Source: Beaufortia kweichowensis
Lineage: Eukaryota; Chordata; Actinopteri; Cypriniformes; Gastromyzontidae
Direction of reading: 5' to 3'
Length of the DNA stretch: 64,000 nt
NCBI GenBank assembly: GCA_019155185.1
Contig: CM032798.1
Coordinates: 7,019,501 to 7,083,500 of the forward strand
Shown: positions 41,346 to 53,250 of the stretch, one piece after another
Numbering within the stretch: the first letter of the stretch is position 1
Layout: each line of letters begins with the position of its first letter
The notes under the pieces: generated by a model
The model's input: only the letters and a program-made list of their open reading frames with translations
The model's database searches: none
What the model was told of the DNA's origin: nothing
Position numbers and translations under genes: made by a program

Positions 41346-44300
41346 GATTTCCATCATGCATGTACTGTAAGAACTACATCAAAACAACACAGAAACAATG
41401 AAGCCAGACATGAAGGTGTAATCAGACTTCTAACAGTTTCAAAGACAGACAGCCTGGCAACACAGCACTCAGATTCTCTTCCATTTTTTATGAAAAAGTG
41501 TGTCCCTTTCTGTTTTTCCTCCTACACAGCTAACGATGAGTCAATCACCTGCAGTTGCTTTATATGCATGCTTTAATGTGTGCGAAAATGTGAAGTGATA
41601 GCAAAATAAATTTCACAACAGTGTATAGAGAATGCTGTATCTTATTCAGAATGATGTACTGTAATAGCTTGGTTAGTAGAGTGCACTTGTCACCTTTTGA
41701 CATCTTAATGTTTCTTTTTTGGGCATTACTCATTCTCTCTCTTTTTTGTACTGATGTATTTTTCTGTTCTATGCTCTTGTCACTTGGTAGAAATCACAGT
41801 GATGTTACTGTCAAAAGTTGGTCACTGTCATAAAGAAGTAGTCAAATTTTTTCTATTTAATACATGACGCAAGCCAAATTTTGTTTGATCTTGCCTGACA
41901 CTATATACAATATTGCCAATATAATTTTTTTTATTGTCTATTATTGAAACCTACTTTTTTAAAATCATTCATAGTTTGTAAGTTGTGCAAATGACATTGA
42001 AAGTTCTTAAACATGTATTTTTATGATGACACTTTTAATGTGTACATTTTTAAAATGTACATTTCTTCATGTTTTTCCTACTGTATATTTTTATATTTTG
42101 TCTCCAGTTTTCATTCATCTCCATTCAGTGCCTCTCAACATAAGCTGCATTGATGCTTTTGGCAAAATGCATCTCTGCAATGTAGATATCTCCCCATGAT
42201 GCCCCATTGAAAGGTAAAAAATATTGACACTTTGTGTAGTTACCACGGTAACAGGCATTTTGGATGTGAAGAAGCAGAGATGTGGTACCACAGATAGCAG
42301 AGGAGTGTGGGGGAAACGGGGGAGGGGGCTTAAGGGGTGTGTGTACTGTATGTGCATGAGAGGGATTCACGAAATGAAGAATTTTGCCATTGCACACCTA
42401 AAAAAAGATGAGAGGGCCATGAGGTTGTATTACTAAACCTCACATCTGCTCCTATTAATGTGCTTCTGTTTGGTTGCAGATGTTTGAGTGGGAGTCTGTC
42501 TTTTTAGTCTAATAGCTGGTGGCTAGAGATTCAATGCCTGAGTCTTGGCTTTCAAACAGCCTTTGATACCTTCAGTAAAGCCCCTCAAGCTTTGAACTTT
42601 ACTCAGGATCCAAATAGACTTGAAGTGGGCTCTTTCTCTCCAGGGTTGAGTGACTGTGGTAGTGGACAAATGGCCTGTGCCAATTATCTAGGCCATTTAG
42701 GCCATGGTTGCTAATAGGGGCATCATCACTTATCTTTGCATGTATAAGAACATTACACAGTAATATTGGAAAAAGAAACTATGGTGTTTTATAAGAAAAA
42801 AAGGTTTTCAAGCAACTTTAGGTTGAATAGATGATGTTTTAAAAGCACATGAGCGATTGAACCACAACAATACTTTTCGTTATACTGTACCTTCCCCCTT
42901 TTTCTTGTAAGCAGATAAAAATACTCCTCTATCTGATTTGCAGAAATGGTTCAGGTGGGAAAACTCATCTTGTAACAGACAGAAACTGCTTATGTTTAAA
43001 ATGCTAAAATAATCATTTCCAATAGTCTCAGAGACTATTGGTGTTGTCATGGAAACAGATTCCACCTTAAAGCTGGGTTACAGAGAGGAAGGAAAAAATG
43101 CCAGAAACCTTTTTTTGACAAGAGAGGTTTATATAGGATTGGTAAAGAGATACGAACTGAAGGGAAAGTAGATAGTAGTAGGTAGTTGAGAGAGGTAGTT
43201 GTGGAAATTACACCATATTTCTATATAAAGTACATTGTGAGAAAAAAATGGCCAACATTTGTACCCCAGTTGTCAATGTAGCAGTACCATTTAAAAAGGT
43301 TTTAACACCATTAGGTATTAATATGCACTTTTAGGTGCGAATTTTAAATAGGTTCAAATGAAAAAAAATAAGTCTTTGGATCATTATTTTGTTTATTCTA
43401 TTTCTTTGAGTACCATGTTTGTCTGCGTGCTTCTGGAGCAGCTCCACTCAGTGAAAATCTCTACATGGGGTCCTTCTGCTACTCTGCTCCATCTCATCAA
43501 TTAGGTCACTAAGCAGCGGCAACAGCAGCATTGTCATGGTGACCACAATACCACGCAACATTGAAGAGCTCATAAAATATCTGAAATATTCTGAAAGACG
43601 AACACGTTCCTGATTGTTCCTTCACAACATAAAAGTGCTTTTCAAAACCTTCATCCGTTCTTTTCTACAATCTTTGAACTGTCAACATCTACCTGATCTG
43701 CTAAGGTCACCACAACATTCAAGAAACAGCTAAAGACATAAGTGCATATAACTCCAAACATATAACAAGGAATGTATAAACAACAGCGTAACATATAATG
43801 GGTTCCCTGGGGTATTTATACAATGGGGTAAGCAAATACATCACAGCCTTATTGTAGATTCTGTTCAGCTAACTCATATATCTCAGTTCGCAGAAACTAA
43901 AGAGTCATCAAGATCTACTTCACACATCCTCACAATCTGAAACTTCACACCCTGATGCATGTAGCTTCAGATAAAAGGTATCTGCAGAAATAAGTGAGCT
44001 AGTGGTACACTACTGTATATAGATAAATACAACACACGTTAAACTTAGACAGATGGGACAGAATGAGATATACACTTTATTTTCACTTTTTATTTTTCTG
44101 CATTACTATTCTGTAGATGACAGCCAGACAGAGAATGACAGCTCAGTTGTTTTCAACAGCCTTTGTTGTGACAAGACAGACTTAGTGGGTCAGAGTCGCA
44201 TTGTTCAAACTGACAAATGCAAAATGTACCCTGGCACTTCCCCAAGACCATCATCTTGTTGTATTTATTTATATATTTTCAAGTCTTAACTGATTTGTTG

Positions 44301-47300
44301 GTGTGATTGAAATAATCAGGACTGATACAGTCAACTGATGTTTTCAATATACTGTAAGTGTACTGTAAGATCAATACAATTTTTCATAATTATCTACAAG
44401 CACACATTGTAAGCCATTAACAGGAATCCACCAGTTGGTTCGCATGCATTTTAACTATTTGACACAGCTGTTTTTATATAAATGTTTATGAGCACATCAG
44501 TTATTTTACCTTATTCCTTTTGCAATGGTTTTACTATGCAATTTTATTGATGTTTACTTGTATTTTTAGTATGTGGAATTTAGGTTATAGTCCTGTAATC
44601 TTACTGTTGTCTTGCGCCCTTCTCAGTGTTCTCACCTGTGTCTTGGTATCCACATTATTCTCAGCCTGCACTTAGATCCTATCTCTTTCTGTTTAACAGT
44701 CTAAACATCTTAACAGAAAATGAAACATCTTTATTTGTAAAACTGAATAGAGATGACAAATAAGTAGTCAAAATATATGCTAGTAGTAGTTTTGCAAGTA
44801 GTTTTGCAATAGTTTTGCAAGTATTGTGTTGTGTGTAGAATGTTCAAGCAGTATTAAATCTCAGCCTTTATCACAGAATAATCACTGTTATTGTGTCGTA
44901 ATTGTATCCTGTCACAGACTGAGAAATGTGTAGAGATTCAGAATACCAGAGGTCTTTTTCTCTAACATGCCCAGCTTCCCTGGAATGCTGTTTTGGTAAA
45001 TTAAACAAAACAAAAAGATATATTATGAAAACAAAAATTAAAACATTATTAATTGGAAATTATAATGAAAAAATGCATTTGGCTGTATGTTATGCAATCT
45101 GCTATGCAAGTTTTTTTTTCATTATAAAATTGATAGTTTCGGTCAAAGAAAGCGTGTTTGGGAAAATGTTTCAGGACAGAAACAGATCCAGCAAATTCAA
45201 CCAAACATATTTACATCGAGAAGTAATTTCCCAGTCTGCTAAAGATAAGCTTCATTACATTTTCCTTGTGAACAGGAAATGAGAATTTAATTTCTGTGGT
45301 ATACAAATCATACTGTATGTAAAGCTAAACCAAGTATGTAATAACAAAGCTGAAAGAGAATGATGATCAGAAGATTCTGCATAGTGAAAGCAGTAGCTTA
45401 TTTTCATCTTGTTGCCATGGAGATTTAACACCATCCTTAGCCTGTATATGGATTAGTTGCCCTTTCAGTGCCCTTGTCACAATGTGAATAAGACGGTTTG
45501 TCTTTGTAGCATTATAATTCTTGATCTGTATAGCTAAATGTACTTTTATATAATAAAATCATTCTTTTACAGACCATGTAATTCTAAAGTCATCTAAAAA
45601 AGAAATATTGAATCTGGCTTTGCATGATATGTCAATTAATAATATAGACAGATCTAATCCCACAGCCCTAGAATCCGAGATAAACATAAAATCCACGACA
45701 TTTAGCTGCGCATACAGGGACCATAGCGCTTTAAATTGAGCCTGTGCTTTCATTTAAGGGAAGCATTCAGACAGAACCTGGCTGACTGACAGGTTTATTT
45801 TGCCAGCTTTGTAAAGAAATGCAGAGAGAAATGCTTTTTGAGTCATGAAATATACAGAAGAAATATATATGAAATGTATAAGATAAGAATTGAGGTGATT
45901 ATTTTTCAGTGATTGATTGTTGATTGTGTTGTATTATCTAAAAAAATGAGACAAACACAACACTATAATGAATCTTCCATATATTTCCTGTCTTGTATCC
46001 TTAATAATCTTTTTAAACTCTCAGACATTGCAGACAAGTAACCCTGAAGAATGTTTATATGTCATGGACAGCCCCCAGAAGTGATTCTGTGTAACACAGA
46101 GACAAGATTGTGTTAGGAGTAGAAACAAAAGCAACGTTAGCACTGCCATTTTGATAATTGTTGTCAAATCTAATTTAAGATACTTGTTTATATGATGTGG
46201 AGTATTTACGTATCTCTTTAAAAGCACTTTTACCCACTTTCATTTTCACATGCTGTGTGCTTTTAAGTAAAGATGTGTGTGTGTGTGTATATATGTGCAT
46301 GTCAAGAGGAAATGCATTGCATCAGACTAAATTGAATTGTTATAATGGTCTTAAATCCATCATGCCTGCTTTTCTTACTTGCCATCACTATCCATATGAA
46401 TAAAAGTATTAATGTGATTACTAAATGCATTAGAGTTTCCTTGCAGAGGAGGTTAGAGTGTATTGAGATACATGGACAATTGACTTACAACAGTGAAGGG
46501 AAGATGTTTGGTATTCTTCTGCAAAGGTCAGGAAATGAATTTTGATATACTGAAAGGGTAGCAACTCAGCAGGTCTATTTACATATTACAGTTAAATTGC
46601 AACTTGCATGTGTTCCCAGAAAACCTCATACACATGTATAAACCAAAACAGCCACAGACGTGGTGCACACACTTTTTCATTCACCTGAAATATAATAAAG
46701 TAATTAGTAGGTTAAGAGACTTAGACAATGATTTCTCTTTAATTGTGTGAAGCGTTTAAAAAAGGTTAAAGTGCATTTGTGTTAATGGAACTAATGGTAA
46801 TAGCACTTTATTTTAATAATGAAGTCCTCGTGTTAATGATGATGAATAGAAACGTTTGGTGTAATGTGAGTGAGAAAATGCATTGTTTTGATTGCAGAAT
46901 ATTTTTAAAAGCTCTGTTATTAACACCTACAAGTAATTTTCACAAATCCTCATTACAAACAGCTTGGAGACAGTAAGAATAACAAGCAATGCATTATTTG
47001 AGAAATTGATTGAGTCTGAATGTGACAAACAGCCTTGAAGATACAAATAAAACATCTAGTGAAACCGCTTGTTCCTCTTGCCATCAAAAATGTGAGCTAT
47101 TAACAATGTGTTGCTCTGAGCAACACTAGCACTTAAAAAAATGACTCATTTATCAAGTCTCCCAAAACGACAGCGCAATGAGATGCGTTAAATTATGTGT
47201 TACAAGACAGAAGACATGACAAGTGGCCGTGTCGAAGAGACGGAGGTTACTATAGAGAAACATTAGCATATTAAACATATTCATGCTAAACTTACAATGC

Positions 47301-47913
47301 ACTGTAATTGCACAGCCTTTTTTACTTATATACTGTAGCTTTTTATTTATACCTGTACATGTATATGGGTAAGGTAATGGGTAAAGTAAATTTTGTTCAC
47401 TATCAAAGTACCAGTTACAAATTAATTTTTAACCCACCAGGAACAATGATGTTATAATTAACAGTCTGAAAAAACCCCTAACAGATTTATTGCAAAAGTA
47501 TTCAAATTTAAGAGGAAAGGTTTTTCCTTTAGTCAGAAGTTGCAGTACTCACACAAAGACATACAAGAGTAAAAAGAATCTACCGAATTTTCTCACAGGT
47601 AAACCTGTTACGATCAAATACGTTTTTGTAGTGTTTGCTTTAAGAAATTAAACAGTAGACCTGTTCCGATTTTATTTTCTCTGGGATGGTTCATTGATCA
47701 TTAACTTTATTTTGTGTTGATTAGTTTTAGTGCTTTAGTACTTTTAAATCCCATTTAAAAATGTGATTTTAAGGATTTGACAGAAGAATTTTTAACTTTT
47801 TAATTTACGCTTAAATCTGTCAGGGGAAAAGTGGTTTTGTGTTTAAATGTCTAATAACATTTTTCAGAGTACAACTGATTCATTTTGTTTATATAACAAT
47901 CTAAATTTTAAGG

Positions 47914-49735
47914 ATGTCCATGAATACTTCAGTTGATGTGAATGGCTTGCCAGTCATTCAAGAACTTTCACAACAAGGAGCAGGAACACGAAACATAAAT
48001 GATCAAATGACTACATGTCTTCCTAACTTGAAAGTTTTTCTTAAAGCACAACCAAAGGCACTTGGGGTAATACAGTTTCCATAATGAACTTTTAAATCTT
48101 TCGAATTCCAAATTTGTCAAAGAAATGTTTGAAAACTCAAAACAAAATTGTCTGTCTTTTTCTTTCCACAGACAGTCCAGACAATGATTGGTATTGTGAT
48201 TTTGTTACTAGGCCTTATTATGGGATTCGAAACTGTTATGGGATTTAATAGATTCTATAGGTGTCCAAACATTCGATTTATTTCAGCTGCTGTTGGGACC
48301 TATATTGTGTACTGGGGACCCTTTATTGTAAGTGTGTTTTGGTTTTGGCCTGCAAAACTTAATATAAATAATAATACTAAACTACACTATAACTAACTAC
48401 AAATAGTAAATTGTCCTTGGTTCTTCCACAGTTTCTTATAGCAGGTTCATTATCCATTGCTGCAGAGAACAAGCTCAATCCCTGTTTGGTAATATGGCAT
48501 TTTTAACTCTATAATAGTATTTTAACTCTATAGTATATATACACAGTATATGTACTATACAATATATAAACAGATTCTGCAAAGCATATACTTTATTAAT
48601 TAATAGTATACCTGTCAATAGCCACTTCTTTGTGTGGTAGTTGTACTATATAAACATACAATATATATATATATACTATGTATATACTATATATGTTTAT
48701 GAAACTTTTTCTTCTCGAAAAACAGGTTAAAGGTTCTCTTGGAATGAATGTGATCAGTGCAATAACTGCAGGGATGGCAATCTTTATACTGCTCTTTGAT
48801 ATTTGTCACAATCCAGTTATACCATATGATTATACATTATATGGAATGTATAATTGTTCTTATTGGGAGTCATCCTGGGTTTGTATTTGGTTACTTTTTT
48901 TAAACTGATTATAGTATTTTAACAATCTTATCCTAAGTACTATAGATAAATACAATTGTAGTGTTCTGATTCAGGGTGATGGTCAAAGAAGGTATTTTCT
49001 TCAGTCTAACATGGAAGGAATTGGGATCAGTGGTGTGTTGCTGTTGTTCCACCTCCTTCAGTTAATCATTTCCATCTTTCTGTCAGCATTTGCATGCAGA
49101 GCTACCTGTGGCTCTCAGGTGAGTATCACTTCACTTGATTATTGTAGTTGTTTTGGTGTTTCAGGAATATTCAGCTGAATTCAAGTTGAATCAGAATTGT
49201 TATTGATGTATTTTCATTGTCATACTGTACACACTGTCATACTGTTGTGTATTGGGTATTTGTATAAGCAGGTAGTTGTTGCTCTAGTGCAGAATCAGCA
49301 GTTCAATTCCCAGACTGTTCCCATCGAGATTCCTAGTATCACAGAGGTAAGACGCTTATGCTCAGCTACAGTAACAGTTTTCCTTAAAGACAATTTACCA
49401 GCTTTTAACTTCATGGTGAATGATATTTTGGGTTGTTATAAATGATCATTTAGATAATGTTTATACTTTTATACTAATAATATTACTATTACAATAACAA
49501 TTGTAAAAAGATCAAAGAAAATCTGAAGCTAATGTTGATATATGTAAAGAAAGTATAATATGTAAACATCAAAACTGATTAGCACTTTTCTTTGGTTTTG
49601 CAGGATTATATTAATGTAGGCACGAGGATTTCTACAGTGGTCAACAGACAAAGAGAAAGAGAAGATCCTCCCACAGAAATAAGTCATACGACTGACCAAA
49701 ACAATGAACATGAGTATGAGCAATTACCAAAATAA
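47914..49735 (+). CDS. MS4A-family four-pass membrane protein, complete, 289 residues
   Basis: Exons 47914-48066, 48172-48327, 48432-48488, 48726-48878, 48975-49118, 49272-49346, 49604-49735; every junction is phase 0 with GT-AG. The start at 47914 gives a hydrophilic 40-residue N-terminus before the family signature KAQPKALGTVQTMIG, which leads into TM1 (IGIVILLLGLIMGF). TM2 is in GTYIVYWGPFIFLIAGSLS, TM3 in NVISAITAGMAIFILLFD, a Cys-bearing loop follows, and TM4 is in GVLLLFHLLQLIISIFLSAF. The tail ends HEYEQLPK, with one tyrosine. The CD20/MS4A family forms cell-surface tetraspan proteins of leukocytes and other cells. The exact member cannot be assigned; fish have several lineage-specific copies. 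Confidence 0.88.
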
Positions 49736-49940
49736 TCATAAAAATAGATCACAATGAGACAAACGATTTAAAATATTCTCTTAATTATGATTTGTGTTAG
49801 AAATCTTTTCATGAGCAGCTCTGAAAAAACACTTTTTGCCAGTGTTGGATAGAATGGCTGTTGGTCTTCTGTTTATTTGGAATTATACAACATCCAGTAG
49901 TACTTTACAGGGTATGGTTGAAAAAAAATGTATAAAGAAC

Positions 49941-49946
49941 AATAAA
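49941..49946 (+). terminator. Polyadenylation signal of the MS4A gene
   Basis: AATAAA about 205 bases after the stop codon, a normal 3' UTR distance. It is the closest canonical hexamer. Confidence 0.5.
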
Positions 49947-50684
49947 CAACAGTTAAAAAAGTACATTAACTAAAACATTCAAAGCTCAAAACACAGAGTA
50001 CGTAAATGGGATTGTAAAGACTGATATGCCATTTACACCAGCAGACCGACTGTCTAGCTTGTAGTTCATCTATAGTTGCCCTATGTACTTACCTATAACT
50101 GGTTTGCTTATCTTAAAACTATGGTAATTTCACTTGGGTGAAAAATCATTAAACATTTTCAGTAAACATTTTCTACTGTTGTTAAAATAACAAAGCCAAA
50201 CATATTTAAAAAAAAATAAATCAGCCTATATATGTAATGGTTAATTAAAGTGACCATTAAAGTTATGTACAAATACATAAAACTTACATAAAAAGTAAAA
50301 CTTAAATCACCCATTCAAGGATTTTCTGTTTAAGTTGCAGAACCGGTAAGAATACCGTTAAAGTATTACTTGATTGATACTTGATTTATATGCAGTAAAA
50401 ATCTTAAATGATACCCATCCCTAACGGAGGCTGATTTTGATACGTAGTAGGCCATGATAATTACAACAAACTGCAAGGTAAGAGTTATAAAAAAAGAAAA
50501 CATAACAGGAATTAATTTTTAACCATTACCATACCTTTCAACGCTACAAACAGTGCTTCCTGTCACGATGTCACCTGTCTTCGTGCGTTTAAACTTCACT
50601 TCCCATGTCACCCTGCACCTCCGCACACCTGTTGTTCGTTGTCATCATCATCATCACCAACACCTGACCGTCATCACCACACTG

Positions 50685-50690
50685 TATAAA
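50685..50690 (+). promoter_or_regulatory. TATA box of the left LTR
   Basis: TATAAA preceded by CACACTG. It predicts transcription starting near 50712-50718, about 28 bases on. The matching box in the right LTR is at 54345-54350. Confidence 0.65.
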
Positions 50691-50900
50691 GGACACTCAC
50701 CACCTCTACCAGTCACTGTCCTGTCTAAACATTTGTTACCCGGACTCTTACCTGTGTGTTACTCCAGTGGATTGTCTTCGTCTCATCTTCTTCATCGTCT
50801 TCTTCGTCTTCTGTGTTCACCTCTACTCATCGGCTCATTCAAGGACAGTATTTGTTTAATTTACATTCCTGTTTAAGTTATCCTTTTGTGTTTGTTTTTC

Positions 50901-50906
50901 ATTAAA
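50901..50906 (+). terminator. LTR polyadenylation signal
   Basis: ATTAAA in GTTTTTCATTAAAGATTCC, downstream of the TATA box within the LTR. The copy in the right LTR is at 54555-54560 and would end the genomic RNA. Confidence 0.6.
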
Positions 50907-50957
50907 GATTCCTTTGTTTTGCATCCGCTGACTCCGTCCCTTCTGTTCGGTAACAGA

Positions 50958-50966
50958 AGACAGGAC
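50958..50966 (+). other. Presumed self-priming primer-binding site
   Basis: AGACAGGAC lies two bases after the left LTR, where a retroelement primer-binding site belongs, but does not begin TGG and so does not fit a tRNA 3' CCA end. It is the exact complement of GTCCTGTCT at 50718-50726, just at or after the predicted RNA start. This is the arrangement of self-primed Tf1/sushi-type Ty3/gypsy elements. Confidence 0.55.
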
Positions 50967-50977
50967 CAAACAGCATA

Positions 50978-51397
50978 ATGAGTCAGTCGGATGCTTTCCG
51001 GGATTTATTTGAAGCGGCTCGTCAAGCCTTCCACGAGCGCTCCACCACCACTCCCACCGCACCTTGCACTACCGTCAACACTCCTCCCTCTCCGGTTGTT
51101 GTCGCAAGTCCCGGCGCCGCCGAGAGTTCTGCCGCGGCTGAGATGGCCGCCGCCGAGAGTTTTGCCGCGGCTGGGATGGCCGCCGCCGAGAGTTCTGCCG
51201 CGGTCAAGATGGCTGCCGCCGAGAGTTCTGCCGCGGCTAAGATGGCCGCCGCCGAGAGTTCTGCCGCGGTCAAGATGGCTGCCGCCGAGAGTTCTGCCGC
51301 GGCTAAGATGGCCGTCGCCGAGAGTTCTGCCGCGGCTAAGATGGCCGCCGCCAAGAGTTCTGCCGCGGCCAAGATGGCCGCTCCCTCAGGGTTCTGA
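50978..51397 (+). CDS. Gag-position Ala-rich repeat ORF, 139 codons
   Basis: The first ATG after the primer site opens a frame with a non-repetitive N-terminus (MSQSDAFRDLFEAARQAF) and a Ser/Thr/Pro linker. Eight 11-residue repeats follow, of the form ESSAAAKMAAA, from residue 49 to residue 136. It then ends PSGF-stop. The N-terminus sits where gag starts in fish gypsy elements and may be a gag remnant, but no capsid or zinc-knuckle motif follows. Frames continue in other phases after 51397, so the stop may result from a small indel in the repeats. Confidence 0.45.
   Translation: MSQSDAFRDLFEAARQAFHERSTTTPTAPCTTVNTPPSPVVVASPGAAESSAAAEMAAAESFAAAGMAAAESSAAVKMAAAESSAAAKMAAAESSAAVKMAAAESSAAAKMAVAESSAAAKMAAAKSSAAAKMAAPSGF
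51122..51385 (+). repeat. Minisatellite block 1: eight 33-bp units
   Basis: Unit GAGAGTTCTGCCGCGGCTAA, continuing GATGGCCGCCGCC. Units differ at few positions, such as GCT/GTC before AAGATGG. All stay in frame with the 50978 ORF. Confidence 0.85.
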
Positions 51398-51519
51398 CGT
51401 GGGTCACGGCGGCCGCTTCCCCAGGGTTCTGGCGCCGAGATGGCCGCCTCCCGTGTTCTGTCAGCGGCGAGATGGCCGCTTCCCCGCGTTTCTGACACGG
51501 GCGCCGAGATGGCCGCTTC

Positions 51520-52030
51520 CGGTGAGTCACGCCTCCCGCCAAGATGGCCGCCGCCTGAGTCACGCCCCCGGCCAAGATGGCCGCTTCCTCGAGTTCCGGC
51601 CAAGATGGCCGCTTCCGTGAGTCACGCCCGGCCAAGATGGCCGCTTCCGAGTCACGCCCCGGCCAAGATGGCCGCCTCGGTGAGTCACGCCCCGCCAAGA
51701 TGGCCGCTTCCGAGTCACGCCCCCGCCAAGATGGCCGCCTGAGTCACGCCCCGGCCAAGATGGCCGCCTCCAGAGTCACGCCCCGCCAAGATGGCCGCTT
51801 TCACTTCACGCCCCGCCAAGATGGCCGCCTCCGAGTCACGCCCCGCCAAGATGGCCGCCTCCGAGTCACGCCCCGCTAAGATGGCGCAAGATCGAGTCAC
51901 GCCCCGCCAAGATGGCCGCTCTCGTGAGTCACGCCCCGCCAAGATGGCCGCCTCCGAGTCACGCCCCGCCAAGATGGCCGCCTCGAGAGTCACGCCCCGC
52001 CAAGATGGCCGCCTCGAGAGTCACGCCCCC
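51520..52030 (+). repeat. Minisatellite block 2: about 30-bp AGTCACGCCCCGCCAAGATGG units
   Basis: More than a dozen units of GAGTCACGCCCCGCC, then AAGATGGCCGCCTCC. Unit lengths vary by one to three bases, shifting the reading frame repeatedly. The peptide in the best frame is SRPAKMAASE. Confidence 0.85.
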
Positions 52031-52400
52031 GCCAAGAGGGCCGCTCCCGAGCCTCACCAGTCCCCGTTAAGAGGGCCGCCTCCCGAGCCTCCAGTCCCGC
52101 CAAGAGGGCGCCTCGAGCCTCCAGTCCCTGCCAAGAGGGCCGTTCCCAGCCTCCAGTCCGGCCAAGAGGGCTGCCTCCCCGAGCCTCCAGTCCCCGGCCA
52201 AGAGGGCCGCCTCCCAGCCTCCAGTCCCGCCAAGAGGGCTGCTCCAGTGCCTCCAGTCTCCGTTAGAGGGCTGCCTCCCAGAGCCTCCAGTCCTGCCACA
52301 GAGGGCTGCCTCCCCAGCCTCCAGTCCTCCGGCTAAGAGGGCTGCCCGAGCCTCCAGTCCCGGCTAAGAGGGCTGCTCCGTGAAGGCCCAGTCCCGCTAA
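52030..52400 (+). repeat. Minisatellite block 3: CCAAGAGGGCCGCC units
   Basis: Units of roughly 27-33 bp, GAGCCTCCAGTCCCGCC then AAGAGGGCTGCCTCCC. They retain the block 2 core with AGG in place of ATG, so the peptide core changes from AKMAA to AKRAA. Confidence 0.75.
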
Positions 52401-52429
52401 GAGGGACTGCTCCCTGAGTTCAAGAGGGA

Positions 52430-52800
52430 GACTCCTAGACTACCTAGAGTTTCCCCTGAAGTTCCCAGACTCCCGACCCCTAGAGTTTCCCGAGTTCCCA
52501 GACTCCGTTTCCCTAGAGTTTCCTGAGTTCCTCTGCCTCTAGAGTTTCCCCCAGTTCCCAGACTCCTACACCTAGAGTTTCCCCTGAAGTTCCTAGACTC
52601 CGCCTCTAGAGTTTCCTGAAGTTCCCAGACTCCTCTACCTCTAGAGTTTCCCCCTGAAGTTCCCAGACTCCGCCTCTAGAGTTTTCGGGAAGTTCCCAGA
52701 CTCCTCTCCCCTAGAGTTTCCCCTGAAGTTCCCAGACTCCTGCCCTAGAGTTTCCCCGAAGTTCCTAGACTATATCCTCGAAGTTTCCAGTTTGTGTTTT
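52430..52800 (+). repeat. Minisatellite block 4: CTAGAGTTTCCCCTGAAG units
   Basis: Units of about 30 bp alternate CTAGAGTTTCCCCTGAAG with TTCCCAGACTCC. About a dozen imperfect copies are present. Confidence 0.75.
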
Positions 52801-52849
52801 TAGAAGCCCCAAAATTCCCAGACTGTTTCCTAGACTCCTCAGAATTCCC

Positions 52850-53250
52850 AATCCCTGTCTCCGCTAGGGTTCCCAATCCCTGTCTCCTCTAGGTCCCCAG
52901 TTCCTATCTCCCCTAGGTCCCCAGTTCCTGTCTCCCCTAGGTCCCCAGTCCCTGCCTCCTCTAGATCCCCAGTCCCTGTCTCCCTCTAGGTCCCCAGTCC
53001 CTGTCTCCTCTAGGGTTCCCAGTCCCTGTCTCCCGCTTAGGTTCCCAATCCCTGTCTCCTCTAGGGTTCCCAATCCCTGTCTCCCTCTGGGTCCCTCGTT
53101 CCTGTCTCCCCTGGGTCCCCGGTTCCTGTCTCCCCTGGGTCCCCGTCCCTGCCTCCTCTGGATCCCCCGGGTCCCTGTCTCTCCTCTGGGTTCCCCGGTC
53201 CCTGTCTCCCTCTGTTCCCGGGTCCCTGTCTCCTCTGGGTCCCCTGTGCC
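52850..53250 (+). repeat. Minisatellite block 5: GGTCCCCAGTCCCTGTCTCC units
   Basis: About 24-bp units TCTAGGTCCCCAGTCCCTGT followed by CTCC. CTAG drifts to CTGG near 53100, grading into block 6. The long minus-strand frames here, rich in Gly, Asp and Arg, are products of the repeat period. Confidence 0.75.

Larger units (their letters stand above)
40350..47913. other. Intergenic region between adcyap1r1 and the MS4A gene
   Basis: 7.5 kb without a recognisable gene. It contains the LINE tail and SINE listed separately, plus X-box-like palindromes at 42239, 43043, 45411 and 47110. The 118-codon frame at 44926-45282 lacks a domain and is probably chance. Confidence 0.55.
50561..50955 (+). repeat. 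Left long terminal repeat
   Basis: Begins TGTCACGATGTCACC and ends TTCGGTAACA. It carries TATAAA and ATTAAA in the order expected for U3-R-U5. It is near-identical to 54220-54609, with most differences in short CATCAT and CTTCTT runs. Confidence 0.9.

Noticed and set aside
44926..45282. 118-codon + strand frame in the intergenic region
   Set aside because: No family similarity, no clear codon pattern, and no promoter or polyadenylation context was recognised.
50956..50977. tRNA primer-binding site after the left LTR
   Set aside because: No TGG-initial sequence complementary to a tRNA 3' end is present; the self-complementary reading fits better.
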